A DNA stretch of 31,168 bases from IMG/VR virus record IMGVR_UViG_3300027739_000025, positions 1 to 31,168 of that record. One strand, 5' to 3'. The stretch comes from a virus. This document shows, in pieces, positions 1 through 6,741 of the stretch (the first letter of the stretch is position 1; every line of letters begins with the position of its first letter). Both the position numbers and the translations under genes were made by a program. Under the pieces are notes generated by a model. That model was given only the letters and a program-made list of their open reading frames with translations. It did not search any database and was not told the DNA's origin.

Positions 1-1530
1 TTCGCCCAGACGGTGCTCGACCACATCGGCGGCAACCTCTACCTGAGCCGCTTCGACGGCACCTTCCACCTGACCCTGGTGCGCGACGACTACGACGCCG
101 AGACGCTGCCGCTGTTCGACGAGGACAGCGGCCTGCTCGGCATCGACGAGGACGATAACGCCGCCACCGCAGGCGCCGCCAACGAGCTGATCGTCAAATG
201 GCACGACCCGATCAAGGACGAGGACCGCCAGTGGCGCGAACGCAACCTGGCGGCGGTGCAGTCGGACGGGCAGGTGCTCTCCAGCAGCATGGACTTCCCC
301 GGCCTGCCGACCGCCGAACTGGCCGGGCGGGTGGCGGTACGCGAGCTGCGTCAGCGCGCCGGCAGCCTCAAGCGCTTCAAGGTCCGCCTGGACCGGCGCG
401 GCTACACGATAGAGCCTGGCCAGCCGTTTCGCCTTCGCAGCCTCAAGCGCGGCATCGTCGACCTGGTGGTGCGCGCCGGACGCATCGAGGACGGCACCCT
501 GGACAGCGGAACGATCACCATCACCGCCGTGCAGGACGTCTTCGGCCTGCCGTCCGGCAGCATGGCCAGCGTGCAGCCCTCCGGGTGGACACCGCCGGAT
601 CGCACGCCGACCGCCATCGCCGTGCGCCGGCTGATCGAACGGACCTGGCGCGACCTGGCCCGGACCACCGACCCGGCCAACCTGCAGCTGCTCGACGCCA
701 CGGCCTGCTACCTGAGCGCCCTGGCGGCCAAGCCCACGGCGCTGTCGCTCAGCTACGCGCTGGAAAGCCGGGTCGGCGCGGCGGCCTTCGCCGAGCGGGA
801 CGACAGCGGCAGCTTCTGCCCGAGCGGACTGCTGGCGAGCGCACTGGGACCGCAGGACACCGCCTTTACCCTGACCGCCGGGATCGACCTGGACTTCGTC
901 GACGTGGGTGGCGCCGCGCTGCTCGACGACGAGATCGTGCGGATCGACGCCTTCGACCCGGCGACCCTGAGCGGCACCCTGGCCCGCGGCTGCGTCGACA
1001 CGGTGCCGGCCAGCCACGCCGCCGGCGCCCGGCTGTGGTTCCTGGACGACGAAACCGCCATCGACCCGACCGAGTACGCGCCAAGCGTCACCGTGCAGGC
1101 CCGGCTGCTGACCCAGACCAGCGAGGGCCAGCTCGATCCGGCACTGGCCGCGGTCGACAGCCTGCTCACCGCCCAGCGGCAGGGCCGGCCCTATCCGCCC
1201 GGACTGTTCCGGATCGGCGGCGCGAGCTATCCGGCCAGCGTGACCGGCGACGTGGTGCTGAGCTGGGCGCACCGCGACCGGCTGCTGCAGGCCGACCAGC
1301 TGATCGACACCGCCCAGGGCAGCATCGGCCCGGAAAGCGGCACCACCTACAGCGCCCGGCTGCTGCGCGCCGACACCCTGGCCGAACTGACCAGCCAGAC
1401 CGGGATCGCCGGCACGACAGCGACCCTGAGCACGACCTACGTCGGCGAGGTGATCGCCGAGTTGTGGAGCGTGCGCGACGGCCTGGACAGCTGGCAGCGC
1501 TGGCGGCACAGCTTCACCCACGCCATCTGA
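1..1530 (+). CDS. Phage tail tip / host-specificity protein, 3' part
   Basis: The reading frame is open at the left edge, so this is the C-terminal 509 residues of a larger protein. Its place directly before the endolysin, and its acidic, beta-rich sequence without membrane segments, fit the large baseplate or tail-tip protein that ends the tail operon in lambda-like and D3-like siphophages. The assignment rests on position and general resemblance to phage tail proteins of Pseudomonas siphophages; I see no catalytic motif. It should sit at the distal end of the tail and help form the tail tip that contacts the host. It ends 6 bases before a strong intrinsic terminator. The start lies outside the window. 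Confidence 0.7.
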   Translation, partial: FAQTVLDHIGGNLYLSRFDGTFHLTLVRDDYDAETLPLFDEDSGLLGIDEDDNAATAGAANELIVKWHDPIKDEDRQWRERNLAAVQSDGQVLSSSMDFPGLPTAELAGRVAVRELRQRAGSLKRFKVRLDRRGYTIEPGQPFRLRSLKRGIVDLVVRAGRIEDGTLDSGTITITAVQDVFGLPSGSMASVQPSGWTPPDRTPTAIAVRRLIERTWRDLARTTDPANLQLLDATACYLSALAAKPTALSLSYALESRVGAAAFAERDDSGSFCPSGLLASALGPQDTAFTLTAGIDLDFVDVGGAALLDDEIVRIDAFDPATLSGTLARGCVDTVPASHAAGARLWFLDDETAIDPTEYAPSVTVQARLLTQTSEGQLDPALAAVDSLLTAQRQGRPYPPGLFRIGGASYPASVTGDVVLSWAHRDRLLQADQLIDTAQGSIGPESGTTYSARLLRADTLAELTSQTGIAGTTATLSTTYVGEVIAELWSVRDGLDSWQRWRHSFTHAI

Positions 1531-1535
1531 TACCC

Positions 1536-1556
1536 GCCCGCGCAAAGCGGGCTTTT
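1536..1556 (+). terminator. Intrinsic terminator after the tail tip gene
   Basis: GCCCGC and GCGGGC form a perfect 6-bp stem around the loop GCAAA, followed by TTTT. It sits between the tail tip gene and the endolysin, inside what should be one late operon, so some read-through or antitermination would be needed for lysis gene expression from upstream. Confidence 0.75.
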
Positions 1557-1572
1557 CGTTTCTGGAGATCAC

Positions 1573-2061
1573 ATGTTGCTATCCGAAATCCGCGCCGCGG
1601 CCATCGCTCCGGCGCTCGCGCTGCTGCCTGCGCGCATGAACACCCCCCGGGCCGAGGCCATGTTGCTGGCCATCGGCTTGCAGGAGTCCGGCTTTATCCA
1701 TCGCCGGCAGATCGGCGGGCGTGCCCGTGGCTTCTGGCAGTTCGAACTGGGCGGCGTGCGCGGCGTGCTACAGCATCCGCTGAGCCGGCCGTATGCGCTG
1801 GCGATCTGCGACGCGCGGGGCGTCTTTCCGGCAGCCCCTGCCGTGTATGCCGCGCTCGAGCACGACGACACCCTCGCCGCGGCCTTCGCCCGCCTGCTGC
1901 TGTGGACCGATCCGGCGCCGTTGCCGGCGGTGGGCGAGGTCGGCGCCGCCTGGGACCTCTACGTGCGGACGTGGCGTCCCGGAAAACCGCATCGCGACCG
2001 CTGGGACGGCTGTTATGCGCGGGCCATGGATGCGTTGAAGGAGGCCGCCGATGCTCGCTAG
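1573..2061 (+). CDS. Lytic transglycosylase-like endolysin
   Basis: This 162-residue protein has the layout of a small lysozyme or transglycosylase fold found in Pseudomonas phages: a helix ending in LQES, where the Glu is the likely acid catalyst, then GFWQFE about 17 residues on, and a conserved-looking WRPGKP segment near the C-terminus. It should cut peptidoglycan at the end of infection. I see no signal peptide, so export would depend on a holin; a holin candidate lies far away at 21719 but in the same direction on a circular map. The start follows a clear TGGAG ribosome binding site. The 3' end overlaps the next small gene by 11 bases. A structural, tail-associated muramidase is the alternative. 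Confidence 0.65.
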   Translation: MLLSEIRAAAIAPALALLPARMNTPRAEAMLLAIGLQESGFIHRRQIGGRARGFWQFELGGVRGVLQHPLSRPYALAICDARGVFPAAPAVYAALEHDDTLAAAFARLLLWTDPAPLPAVGEVGAAWDLYVRTWRPGKPHRDRWDGCYARAMDALKEAADAR

Positions 2062-2230
2062 CGCACTGGCTTCGCTGTTGATCAAGGCCCTGACGGCCGA
2101 CGTGGTCGCCCAGATCCTGCTCAAGCTGGCCAAGTATCTGGCCGGCAGGACTGACAACACGCTTGACGATGAGATCGTCCAGATCCTTGAGGATGCCATC
2201 GCCAAGAGCAAACAGTTATCACTCCAATGA
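2051..2230 (+). CDS. Small hypothetical protein after the endolysin
   Basis: A 59-residue ORF starting ATG inside the end of the endolysin gene, with a GGAGG-like stretch just upstream (2039-2044). The first 32 residues are Ala/Leu-rich and could be an amphipathic or weakly membrane-seeking helix; the second half is acidic and then basic. I do not recognise a family. Overlap with the endolysin suggests translational coupling and a role in lysis or late assembly, but that is inference from place only. It is the last rightward gene before the direction of transcription reverses. Confidence 0.55.
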   Translation: MLASALASLLIKALTADVVAQILLKLAKYLAGRTDNTLDDEIVQILEDAIAKSKQLSLQ

Positions 2231-2239
2231 GCGGCAGTC

Positions 2240-2254
2240 CGTTACCCGTCACGC
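2240..2254 (-). repeat. Stop-associated repeat, copy 1
   Basis: On the minus strand this reads GCGTGACGGGTAACG. The TGA at 2251-2249 is the stop codon of the leftward gene 2249-2659. It is one of a family of 15-16 bp imperfect palindromes spread over the window (other copies near 6442, 7710, 10418, 12171, 14885, 19626, 21456, 27259). Confidence 0.75.
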
Positions 2255-2659
2255 CATATACGCCAAGACGGGCAGTACGTCCTGCGGGGCGCGGCCGGTC
2301 ATGACCAGGAATGCTCGCCAGACGCCATAGGGAACCTTTCTTGCTCCTTCCTTGAACTCCCGTACGCGCCGGTCACCGCTGAGCCCAAGCAGCGCGGCCA
2401 GCTTCTTGTCGGTGTTGTACTCGGGGAAGTGCTGCTGAAAGTACCGGAAGTAGGCACCGACGATGTCCTGGTGGGGTGCCTCCCAGCCCTCGCGCTCACG
2501 CAGCAGGTGGGCGCGGGAATAGGCGCTCTCGTCCAGCTCGGTCTGCGGAGCAATATGTGGCGCCTGCAGGTTGGCCTGTAGCTGTGCGATGGCTTCTCGG
2601 GTGGCTTGCTCGAACACAAAGGCCTGCTGCTGCTCGATGCTGGGTAGGTCGATCTTCAT
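2249..2659 (-). CDS. HTH-like accessory protein
   Basis: A 136-residue leftward gene. The N-terminal 50 residues are Gln/Ala-rich and helical. From about residue 70 the pattern (NTDKKLAALLGL, then GDRRVREFKEG, then VPYGVWRAFL) resembles a helix-turn-helix with a recognition helix followed by a supporting helix, as in XRE-like regulators. I do not recognise the family. It is the second gene of a leftward pair with 2712-2999, opposite in direction to both flanking modules, which is the usual arrangement of accessory (moron) genes. Its stop codon lies inside the dispersed repeat at 2240-2254. A DNA-binding regulator of the pair is the simplest reading. Confidence 0.6.
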   Translation of the reverse strand: MKIDLPSIEQQQAFVFEQATREAIAQLQANLQAPHIAPQTELDESAYSRAHLLREREGWEAPHQDIVGAYFRYFQQHFPEYNTDKKLAALLGLSGDRRVREFKEGARKVPYGVWRAFLVMTGRAPQDVLPVLAYMA

Positions 2660-2711
2660 GTGTGCTCCCTAGGGCGATTGTCGAGATCCGGGGGCCTTTC
2701 GGCCCCCCGAC

Positions 2712-2999
2712 TCACCGTGGTGACAGCTCGATGGTGAGGATGTCTGAAACACGGATGTTGACCAGATTCAGGGTTCCCCTCGCCAGCCTCTTCCAGTGTC
2801 CGCTCTGATGGATGTGCATCATCACGTAGTAGAGGTAGTCAGGGAGGAGGATGTCAGTTCGGGTTACCCGGATGCCGATGTGCTCAGGATTGAACACTCG
2901 AACCGGCTCGCCGCATCGCTCCGCTGAGCCCCGCCGGACAAGCCAGAAGTGAGCTTCTGGGTCGTTCGTGCGGATGGTCGCCACATCTGAAAGTCTCAT
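2712..2999 (-). CDS. Small HsdS-like (single target-recognition half) protein
   Basis: A 95-residue leftward gene. The start MRLSDVATI, followed by a mid-protein stretch IRVTRTDILLPDYLYYVM and a closing VNIRVSDILTIEL, follows the pattern of one target-recognition domain of type I restriction specificity subunits (HsdS). Those subunits are normally about 400 residues with two such domains, so this would be one domain standing alone. No HsdM or HsdR gene is present in the window. It may mimic or redirect a host type I system, or serve an unrelated binding role. The ATG at 2999 is preceded on the minus strand by GGGGATCGAG. The family call is from pattern only. Confidence 0.5.
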   Translation of the reverse strand: MRLSDVATIRTNDPEAHFWLVRRGSAERCGEPVRVFNPEHIGIRVTRTDILLPDYLYYVMMHIHQSGHWKRLARGTLNLVNIRVSDILTIELSPR

Positions 3000-3073
3000 C
3001 TCGATCCCCGGTGGCAACGGCTAGCCCCCTCGGTTCGAGTGGCTCTCTGCGTGCCACCAACGGGAAATATAGT

Positions 3074-3121
3074 AGGCGCAATGCGCCTAAATGAAAAGGA
3101 TTATTTAGGCGCATTGCGCCT
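3074..3121. promoter_or_regulatory. Large inverted-repeat operator
   Basis: Two 19-bp arms (3074-3092 and 3103-3121) are perfect inverse complements separated by 10 bp. Each arm itself contains a 13-bp palindrome, GGCGCAATGCGCC or its complement. It lies in the intergenic region between the leftward accessory pair and the rightward gene at 3251, so it looks like a tandem operator for a dimeric repressor, possibly the HTH-like protein at 2249. Confidence 0.7.
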
Positions 3122-3250
3122 TATTCTGAAAGCGTGGGAAGCCCGGAAAAATGCCTCACATCAAATAGCCATACTGAATGTATATCCAGTTATTTGGGGC
3201 ATGGGTAGAATGTGACACGCTCGTCTATGCGCAGAAGGAGAAGGACCGGC

Positions 3251-3454
3251 ATGAGCGACAGCCAGCCCCCACACCAAGGAAACCCTTTGATCGGCCTGAC
3301 CAACGGGGATACCATCGAAAGTCTTTACAACTACGTAGAATATCTGTGTCTGTCCGCTGACGGCGACGGCACGACACACCCAGGCATGGGCCTATCGCTG
3401 CAACTGGTGCTCGGTGCAGTCGATAGCCTGAAGGGGGGAGAGAGGACTGAGTGA
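3251..3454 (+). CDS. Small hypothetical protein
   Basis: A 67-residue ORF whose ATG follows GAAGGAGAAGGA, a good ribosome binding site. The protein is acidic, with a predicted helix around IESLYNYVEYLCL and a second near LSLQLVLGAVDSL. No family is recognised. Similar short two-helix proteins are common in Pseudomonas phages and plasmids, but I cannot tie this one to a function. It stands alone between the operator at 3074-3121 and the replication control region, and may be controlled from that operator. Confidence 0.5.
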   Translation: MSDSQPPHQGNPLIGLTNGDTIESLYNYVEYLCLSADGDGTTHPGMGLSLQLVLGAVDSLKGGERTE

Positions 3455-3545
3455 CACTTTTGGTGGACTTTTTATTCCGAGGTGTTAGGATTTCACTCGG
3501 CAGCGCCCTGACGGGCGTTAAGAACTTAGCAAAAACAACGGCTTA

Positions 3546-3579
3546 GAAAAAAGAAAACCCCGAGCTGGCAGGCCCGGGG
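3546..3579 (-). terminator. Leftward intrinsic terminator
   Basis: CCCCG (3558-3562) pairs with CGGGG (3575-3579). Read on the minus strand the stem is followed by TTTTCTTTTTT. It would stop transcripts coming leftward out of the replication control region, away from the gene at 3251. Confidence 0.65.
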
Positions 3580-3600
3580 CTTTCGGAGATCGACCGAAGC

Positions 3601-3637
3601 AAAAAAACTCGAATCGACCCGCGACAGGTCAGAGTTT
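3601..3637 (-). terminator. Leftward terminator of the putative antisense RNA
   Basis: Arms AAACTC (3605-3610) and GAGTTT (3632-3637) enclose GACC (3616-3619) and GGTC (3627-3630). On the minus strand the structure is followed by seven T residues (3607-3601). This is a Rho-independent terminator placed just beyond the leader hairpin of repA, where an antisense RNA should end. Confidence 0.6.
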
Positions 3638-3645
3638 AACGGTCG

Positions 3646-3677
3646 GTCCCCTTCGAAGCAAGCGTTGCAAAGGGGAC
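3646..3677 (+). promoter_or_regulatory. Hairpin covering the leader-peptide ribosome binding site
   Basis: GTCCCCTT (3646-3653) is perfectly complementary to AAGGGGAC (3670-3677). The second arm contains the AAGGGGA ribosome binding site of the leader ORF at 3681. Inside the loop, GCAA and TTGC (3658-3668) can add a further stem. Folding would block translation of the leader and hence of repA. Confidence 0.65.
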
Positions 3678-3680
3678 AGC

Positions 3681-3764
3681 ATGCTGAAGGAATCGGCCGC
3701 GCGCACGCGCCGTCCTGCGATTGCGCAGGCTCTGACATTTTCCGGGGTGACGTCATGGCAATGA
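3681..3764 (+). CDS. repA leader peptide (Tap-like)
   Basis: A 27-residue ORF (starts MLKESAARTRR, ends SGVTSWQ) with AAGGGGA eight bases upstream of ATG. Its TGA stop (3762-3764) lies just inside the start of repA (ATG at 3755), so the two overlap by 10 bases. In IncFII and IncB/I replicons a leader peptide placed like this couples its own translation to initiation of the replication protein by ribosome re-initiation; an antisense RNA acts on the leader. The sequence of the peptide itself is not conserved in those systems, so the claim rests on geometry: the sequestered ribosome binding site, the overlap, and the neighbouring antisense terminator. Confidence 0.65.
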   Translation: MLKESAARTRRPAIAQALTFSGVTSWQ

Positions 3765-4615
3765 CTGTCTATCCCCGCCAGCTCGGGAGCGTGGCCTCCG
3801 GCGTTTATGCCGGTCTGACCGACCATCCGCCGGCGCCGGCCTTCAAATCCGTTGCCGGGCATGCCGCCGACAACCAGCCCCGCCAGCTCACCGAGAAGCA
3901 GCGCAAGATCCCCCTGCTCGGCCTGGCTGCCGACCGCATCGCCGAGGAAGTCCGCAAGCGCGAGCAGCGCTGGCTGCGCCGCCTTGACACCATCCATGCC
4001 TCCGGCTGCCGCACCAAGCAACAGCGCTGGGACGCCCTCGGCGCTCTCGCCGAGACGATCCTGGCGCGCATCGACCTATCCAACCTGTGCCTGGGCTGGT
4101 ACGCCGAAGACGGCCGTTTTTGCCTCAACAGGCAGCGCCGGCTCGCCCAGAGCGGCAACCTCTCCGAATGCCGCGTCTCGCGCACACTGTCCGCGCTCGA
4201 AGACGCCGGCTACGTGTATCGCCGCTTCAGCCGCATCTACAAGCATGGCCAGCACTGGATCACCCGCGTGACTATTCACATGCGCCGGCAGTTCTTCGTC
4301 GACCTCGGCCTCGGCCACCTGCTGGCCGAGACGGTCGCCCGCGCCAAGGCCAAGCGCGACGTCAAGCTGCGTGCTATCCAGGCCAAGCAGCAGCAGGAGG
4401 CCATGCAGGATCTGGCTGCCGCCCAGCAGCGCAAGCAGTCGCACCATCAGGCTCAGTCGGCACGCAAGGCCAAGGTCGTGCAGCTCGACCAGCAGCGCGA
4501 ACAGGTCCGCCGGCGAGACGAATACGACTTGGCGCAGCAGATCGCCATCGAGCATGCCGAGCTTTCGCCCGCCCAACAGCTCGAGCTGCTCAAGAAGCTG
4601 CTCAACCGCACCTGA
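3755..4615 (+). CDS. repA: RepA replication initiator, IncFII-like
   Basis: At 286 residues this is the size of IncFII RepA. It begins plasmid replication by binding the origin. A winged-helix-like region at about residues 125-180 (LARIDLSNLCLGWY, then SECRVSRTLSALEDAGYVYRR) is followed by IHMRRQFFVDLGLGHLL and a long basic, Gln-rich helical tail, matching the RepA family order. Initiation of translation appears coupled to the leader peptide, with GGGGTGA upstream of ATG at 3755 lying within the leader ORF. The region downstream carries a DnaA box, as in R1. Weak point: I recognise the family by pattern and context and cannot run a profile search. A Pseudomonas-specific RepA family with similar layout is equally possible. 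Confidence 0.75.
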   Translation: MAMTVYPRQLGSVASGVYAGLTDHPPAPAFKSVAGHAADNQPRQLTEKQRKIPLLGLAADRIAEEVRKREQRWLRRLDTIHASGCRTKQQRWDALGALAETILARIDLSNLCLGWYAEDGRFCLNRQRRLAQSGNLSECRVSRTLSALEDAGYVYRRFSRIYKHGQHWITRVTIHMRRQFFVDLGLGHLLAETVARAKAKRDVKLRAIQAKQQQEAMQDLAAAQQRKQSHHQAQSARKAKVVQLDQQREQVRRRDEYDLAQQIAIEHAELSPAQQLELLKKLLNRT

Positions 4616-5435
4616 TAATCCCCGCCACCCGCAGCCGCCCAGCGGCCGCTTCCGCTCGCCCGCATGCTGGAAAACGCTCTCCAGCGCCCTCCCGACGCCG
4701 CAACTCCCCCCGTTTTACGCCCCGCAACCCCCTCGTTCGACCACTTATCCACAGACCGATGCTCCGATTGGGACAACCGCCCCGGATGCCCTTCCCTTTG
4801 CTGCAAATTTAGGCGTCCAGTGGTACCAGCCTATGGCTGTAAAACAGAGCCTTTACCCCGCTGTTTACCCACAACCCCCGTGCAGTCCTCTAGATGATGG
4901 CCCCTCACTTCGCGCCTTTCGGCGCGGAGGGTACCCGGTCGAGGCCATCGCACCGACGGTGACAGACCGAACCCGGCCCCTTCCAGTCGCTGTGATCCGC
5001 CAAGCACCGAGCACAAACACGATCGTGCAACGGATCTTCGCTCCTTCACGGGCCAGCCTTCGGCGGCGTCGCTGCGCTCCGGGTAATCAGTCGAGGGGTA
5101 GGGTCTTGGCTCTTTCGCCTTGCCTGCGGCCTCCGAGGGGCCTCCGGCGCGAAAAGCGAGCAGACGCAGGATCAGCGCACAGCGAAGCGGAAGCGCTGCA
5201 TGCCGGGCCGCTGGCGGGCTTTGGCTATGGGGTGCCGGGCAGCAGCGCTGTGCTCGGTGGCAGGTCCTGCGGGAAGTCAGGCGAATATGGTTCTGGGCAG
5301 CGTCCCGGAGGTGGCCGAGGTGGTTTCGTCGAGCCGTCCGGCGGGTGTCCTGGGCGATCTGCTGCGGCCGGCGCCGGCGGCCCGAGGGCCTGGGCGTTGC
5401 CTCGGCGGGGCAATTCGCGGTGTTGAATAGTTTAT
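4616..5435. other. Candidate replication origin region (CIS and oriR-like)
   Basis: About 820 bases without a convincing gene. It follows repA directly, as CIS and oriR follow repA in R1. Visible elements are a perfect DnaA box at 4745-4753, an AT-richer stretch around 4800-4870 within otherwise GC-rich DNA, and a hairpin CGCGCC-TTTC-GGCGCG at 4911-4926. Long open frames here have the low-complexity, Pro/Arg-rich look of shadows. I saw no clean array of iterons, which agrees with an IncFII-type rather than an iteron-type origin. Confidence 0.55.
4745..4753 (+). promoter_or_regulatory. DnaA box
   Basis: TTATCCACA, a perfect consensus DnaA box, 130 bases after the repA stop. In R1 a single box of this sequence marks the start of oriR. 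Confidence 0.75.
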
Positions 5436-5464
5436 TTGTTAGTTTGTTAGTTTGTTGTTATGCT
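5436..5464 (+). promoter_or_regulatory. kfrA promoter with three tandem 8-bp repeats
   Basis: TTGTTA (5436-5441), a 17-base spacer and TATGCT (5459-5464) form a good sigma70 promoter. Three tandem units TTTGTTAG, TTTGTTAG, TTTGTTGT (5435-5458) fill the -35 and the spacer. KfrA of RK2 represses its own promoter by binding a repeat-rich operator there, so these are candidate KfrA sites. Confidence 0.65.
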
Positions 5465-5499
5465 CTCCGAAACAAACCCGCTCATGGAGAGACCCCCGC

Positions 5500-6447
5500 A
5501 TGCGCCCCGCCGACATCGCCCCGGAACAGATCATCGAAGCTGGCCAAGCCCTGCAGGCGGCCGGCCGCAACATCACCGGCTTCGCCCTTCGCCAGCGCCT
5601 GGGCGGCGGCAACGCAAACCGGCTCAAGCAAATCTGGGAAGAGTTCGTTGCCAGTCAGGCCATCGCCCAGGCAGAGCCGGTAGCCGAGCTACCAATTGAG
5701 GTCGCCGAGCAGCTCAAGGCCACCAGCGAGGCTCTGGTCGAGCGTCTGTCCCGGCTGGCGGTCGAGCTGAATGATCGCGCGGTGAAGACCGCCGAGCGCC
5801 GCGTCGCCGATCTGGTACGCACCACCGGCGAGCAGCGTGAGCAGATGGAGCGGGAGCTGGCCGATGCCTCCACGGCCGTCGACGAGATGGAAACCCAGCT
5901 GGCCGCCGCCCAGACCCTGTACCGGGAGCAGAACGCGAAGCTGGCCGAGGAGAAGGCGCGTAGCCAGGCACTGGCCGTCGAGCTGGCCCAGGTCAAGGAG
6001 CGTGCTGCTGCCGGCGAGAAGGCCGCGAAGAAAGCGGCCGAAGCCGCTGCCCGCCGCGAGACCGAGCTGCTCAAGCAACTGCAGCAGGCCCGGCAGGCCG
6101 AGCAGGATGCCCGCGCCCGCGAGGCCGCCGTCAACGGCCAGCTACAGGCTGCCGCGCAGCGCCGCGAGGACGATGCCCGACTCGCTGCTGAGCTACGTGC
6201 CGAGCTGGACAAGGCTCGCGCCGAGGTCGAGACCGGCCGCGCCCAGCTGCAGGCCGCCCTGGCCCGCCTTGACGGTGCCGGCTGCGATCTTGAGGAGGCC
6301 CGTAAGCAGGTGCGCGAGGCTCGCGAGGAGGCGAAGCAGGAGGCCGGAAACGCCGCGGAGTTGCGCGGGGAGTTGCGGGCACAGCAGCAGGAGCTGGCCA
6401 GGCTGCTGGTGGCGCAGGAGCGGCAGGCTGGCGAGCCGTCAGCGTGA
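5500..6447 (+). CDS. kfrA: KfrA-like plasmid DNA-binding coiled-coil protein
   Basis: A 315-residue protein close in size to RK2 KfrA (308). Residues 1-60 form the KfrA N-terminal DNA-binding domain: IIEAGQALQAAGRNITG then ALRQRLGGGNANRLKQIWEEF. Residues from about 70 to 310 are a very long Ala/Glu/Arg/Gln coiled coil. KfrA proteins are autoregulatory plasmid-borne, nucleoid-associated-type proteins linked with stable maintenance. The ATG at 5500 follows GGAGAG and lies about 36 bases after the predicted -10. The gene closes with a GCG codon and a TGA that is embedded in the dispersed repeat at 6442-6457. The presence of KfrA argues strongly for a plasmid lifestyle. An alternative is a KfrA-domain protein of an integrative element. 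Confidence 0.85.
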   Translation: MRPADIAPEQIIEAGQALQAAGRNITGFALRQRLGGGNANRLKQIWEEFVASQAIAQAEPVAELPIEVAEQLKATSEALVERLSRLAVELNDRAVKTAERRVADLVRTTGEQREQMERELADASTAVDEMETQLAAAQTLYREQNAKLAEEKARSQALAVELAQVKERAAAGEKAAKKAAEAAARRETELLKQLQQARQAEQDARAREAAVNGQLQAAAQRREDDARLAAELRAELDKARAEVETGRAQLQAALARLDGAGCDLEEARKQVREAREEAKQEAGNAAELRGELRAQQQELARLLVAQERQAGEPSA

Positions 6448-6457
6448 CGGGTAACGC
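6442..6457 (+). repeat. Stop-associated repeat, copy 2
   Basis: GCGTGACGGGTAACGC, the full 16-bp form. TGA at 6445-6447 is the stop codon of kfrA. Confidence 0.8.
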
Positions 6458-6513
6458 TGCTCTTTCCGAGGCTGCGCCCGCTCAGGATGGAGGGCGTGGG
6501 GGTGGCTGCCAGT

Positions 6514-6561
6514 AAAGAATTAACGAATTCAAGAATTCTTGAGTTAAAGAATTCTTGAATC
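6514..6561. repeat. 8-bp repeat array A
   Basis: Six consecutive 8-bp units: AAAGAATT, AACGAATT, CAAGAATT, CTTGAGTT, AAAGAATT, CTTGAATC. Units occur in both orientations. The first 28 bases, including the flank AGT, are identical to array D before parA (13196-13223). The array lies between kfrA and the promoter of the antirepressor operon, so it may be a binding site for the ParG-like protein that controls that promoter. Confidence 0.8.
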
Positions 6562-6605
6562 TGGTAGAGTACGCCCTGCGCGCGGTGGTGCGGCTCCATT
6601 GCGCG

Positions 6606-6635
6606 TTGACAGGCATTTTGACATCGGCGTAGAGT
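6606..6635 (+). promoter_or_regulatory. Promoter of the c4/icd/antirepressor operon
   Basis: TTGACA (6606-6611), 18-base spacer, TAGAGT (6630-6635). A second TTGACA at 6618-6623 lies inside the spacer. Repeat array A ends 45 bases upstream. Confidence 0.65.
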
Positions 6636-6639
6636 CCGT

Positions 6640-6741
6640 CCGCTGCCGCTCATCGGCAGCCGGGTCTGCAAGCCCGAGCAAGCAAAGACTCATAGCGCTA
6701 ACCCTTCACGGCGCGCTTTTTGGTGTCTGTGAAATCCTGTT
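6640..6741 (+). ncRNA. Putative c4-like antisense leader RNA
   Basis: The leader between the promoter and the Icd-like ORF contains a hairpin (GCTGCCG, CTCAT, CGGCAGC, about 6642-6660) and the 11-base segment GGGTCTGCAAG (6662-6672). That segment is perfectly complementary to CTTGCAGACCC at 6796-6806 within the Icd-like ORF, shortly before the antirepressor start at 6881. In P1 and P7, c4 RNA is made from the same operon as its target, and pairs by short segments with the icd/ant message to block it. Promoter, RNA, Icd-like ORF and antirepressor are in the same order here. Ends are approximate. Confidence 0.5.

Larger units (their letters stand above)
3601..3690 (-). ncRNA. Putative antisense RNA controlling repA (CopA-like)
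   Basis: The evidence is indirect: a minus-strand terminator at 3601-3637, and a strong hairpin at 3646-3677 that would also form in an antisense transcript. The arrangement matches CopA/RNAI-type copy-number control of IncFII-like plasmids. I could not find a convincing minus-strand promoter, so the 5' end is approximate. Confidence 0.4.

Noticed and set aside
198-2081. Open frame of 627 codons overlapping the tail tip and endolysin genes
   Set aside because: Arg/Ala/Pro-rich shadow frame of a well-supported gene.
3030-3060. tRNA-like end: GGTTCGAGT followed by GCCACCA
   Set aside because: No T-arm or acceptor stem can be built around it and there is no matching 5' half upstream, so it is chance resemblance.
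4371-5426. Open frame of 351 codons crossing the end of repA and the origin region
   Set aside because: Starts inside repA, Pro/Ser/Arg-rich shadow composition, and it crosses the DnaA box and hairpins typical of non-coding origin DNA.
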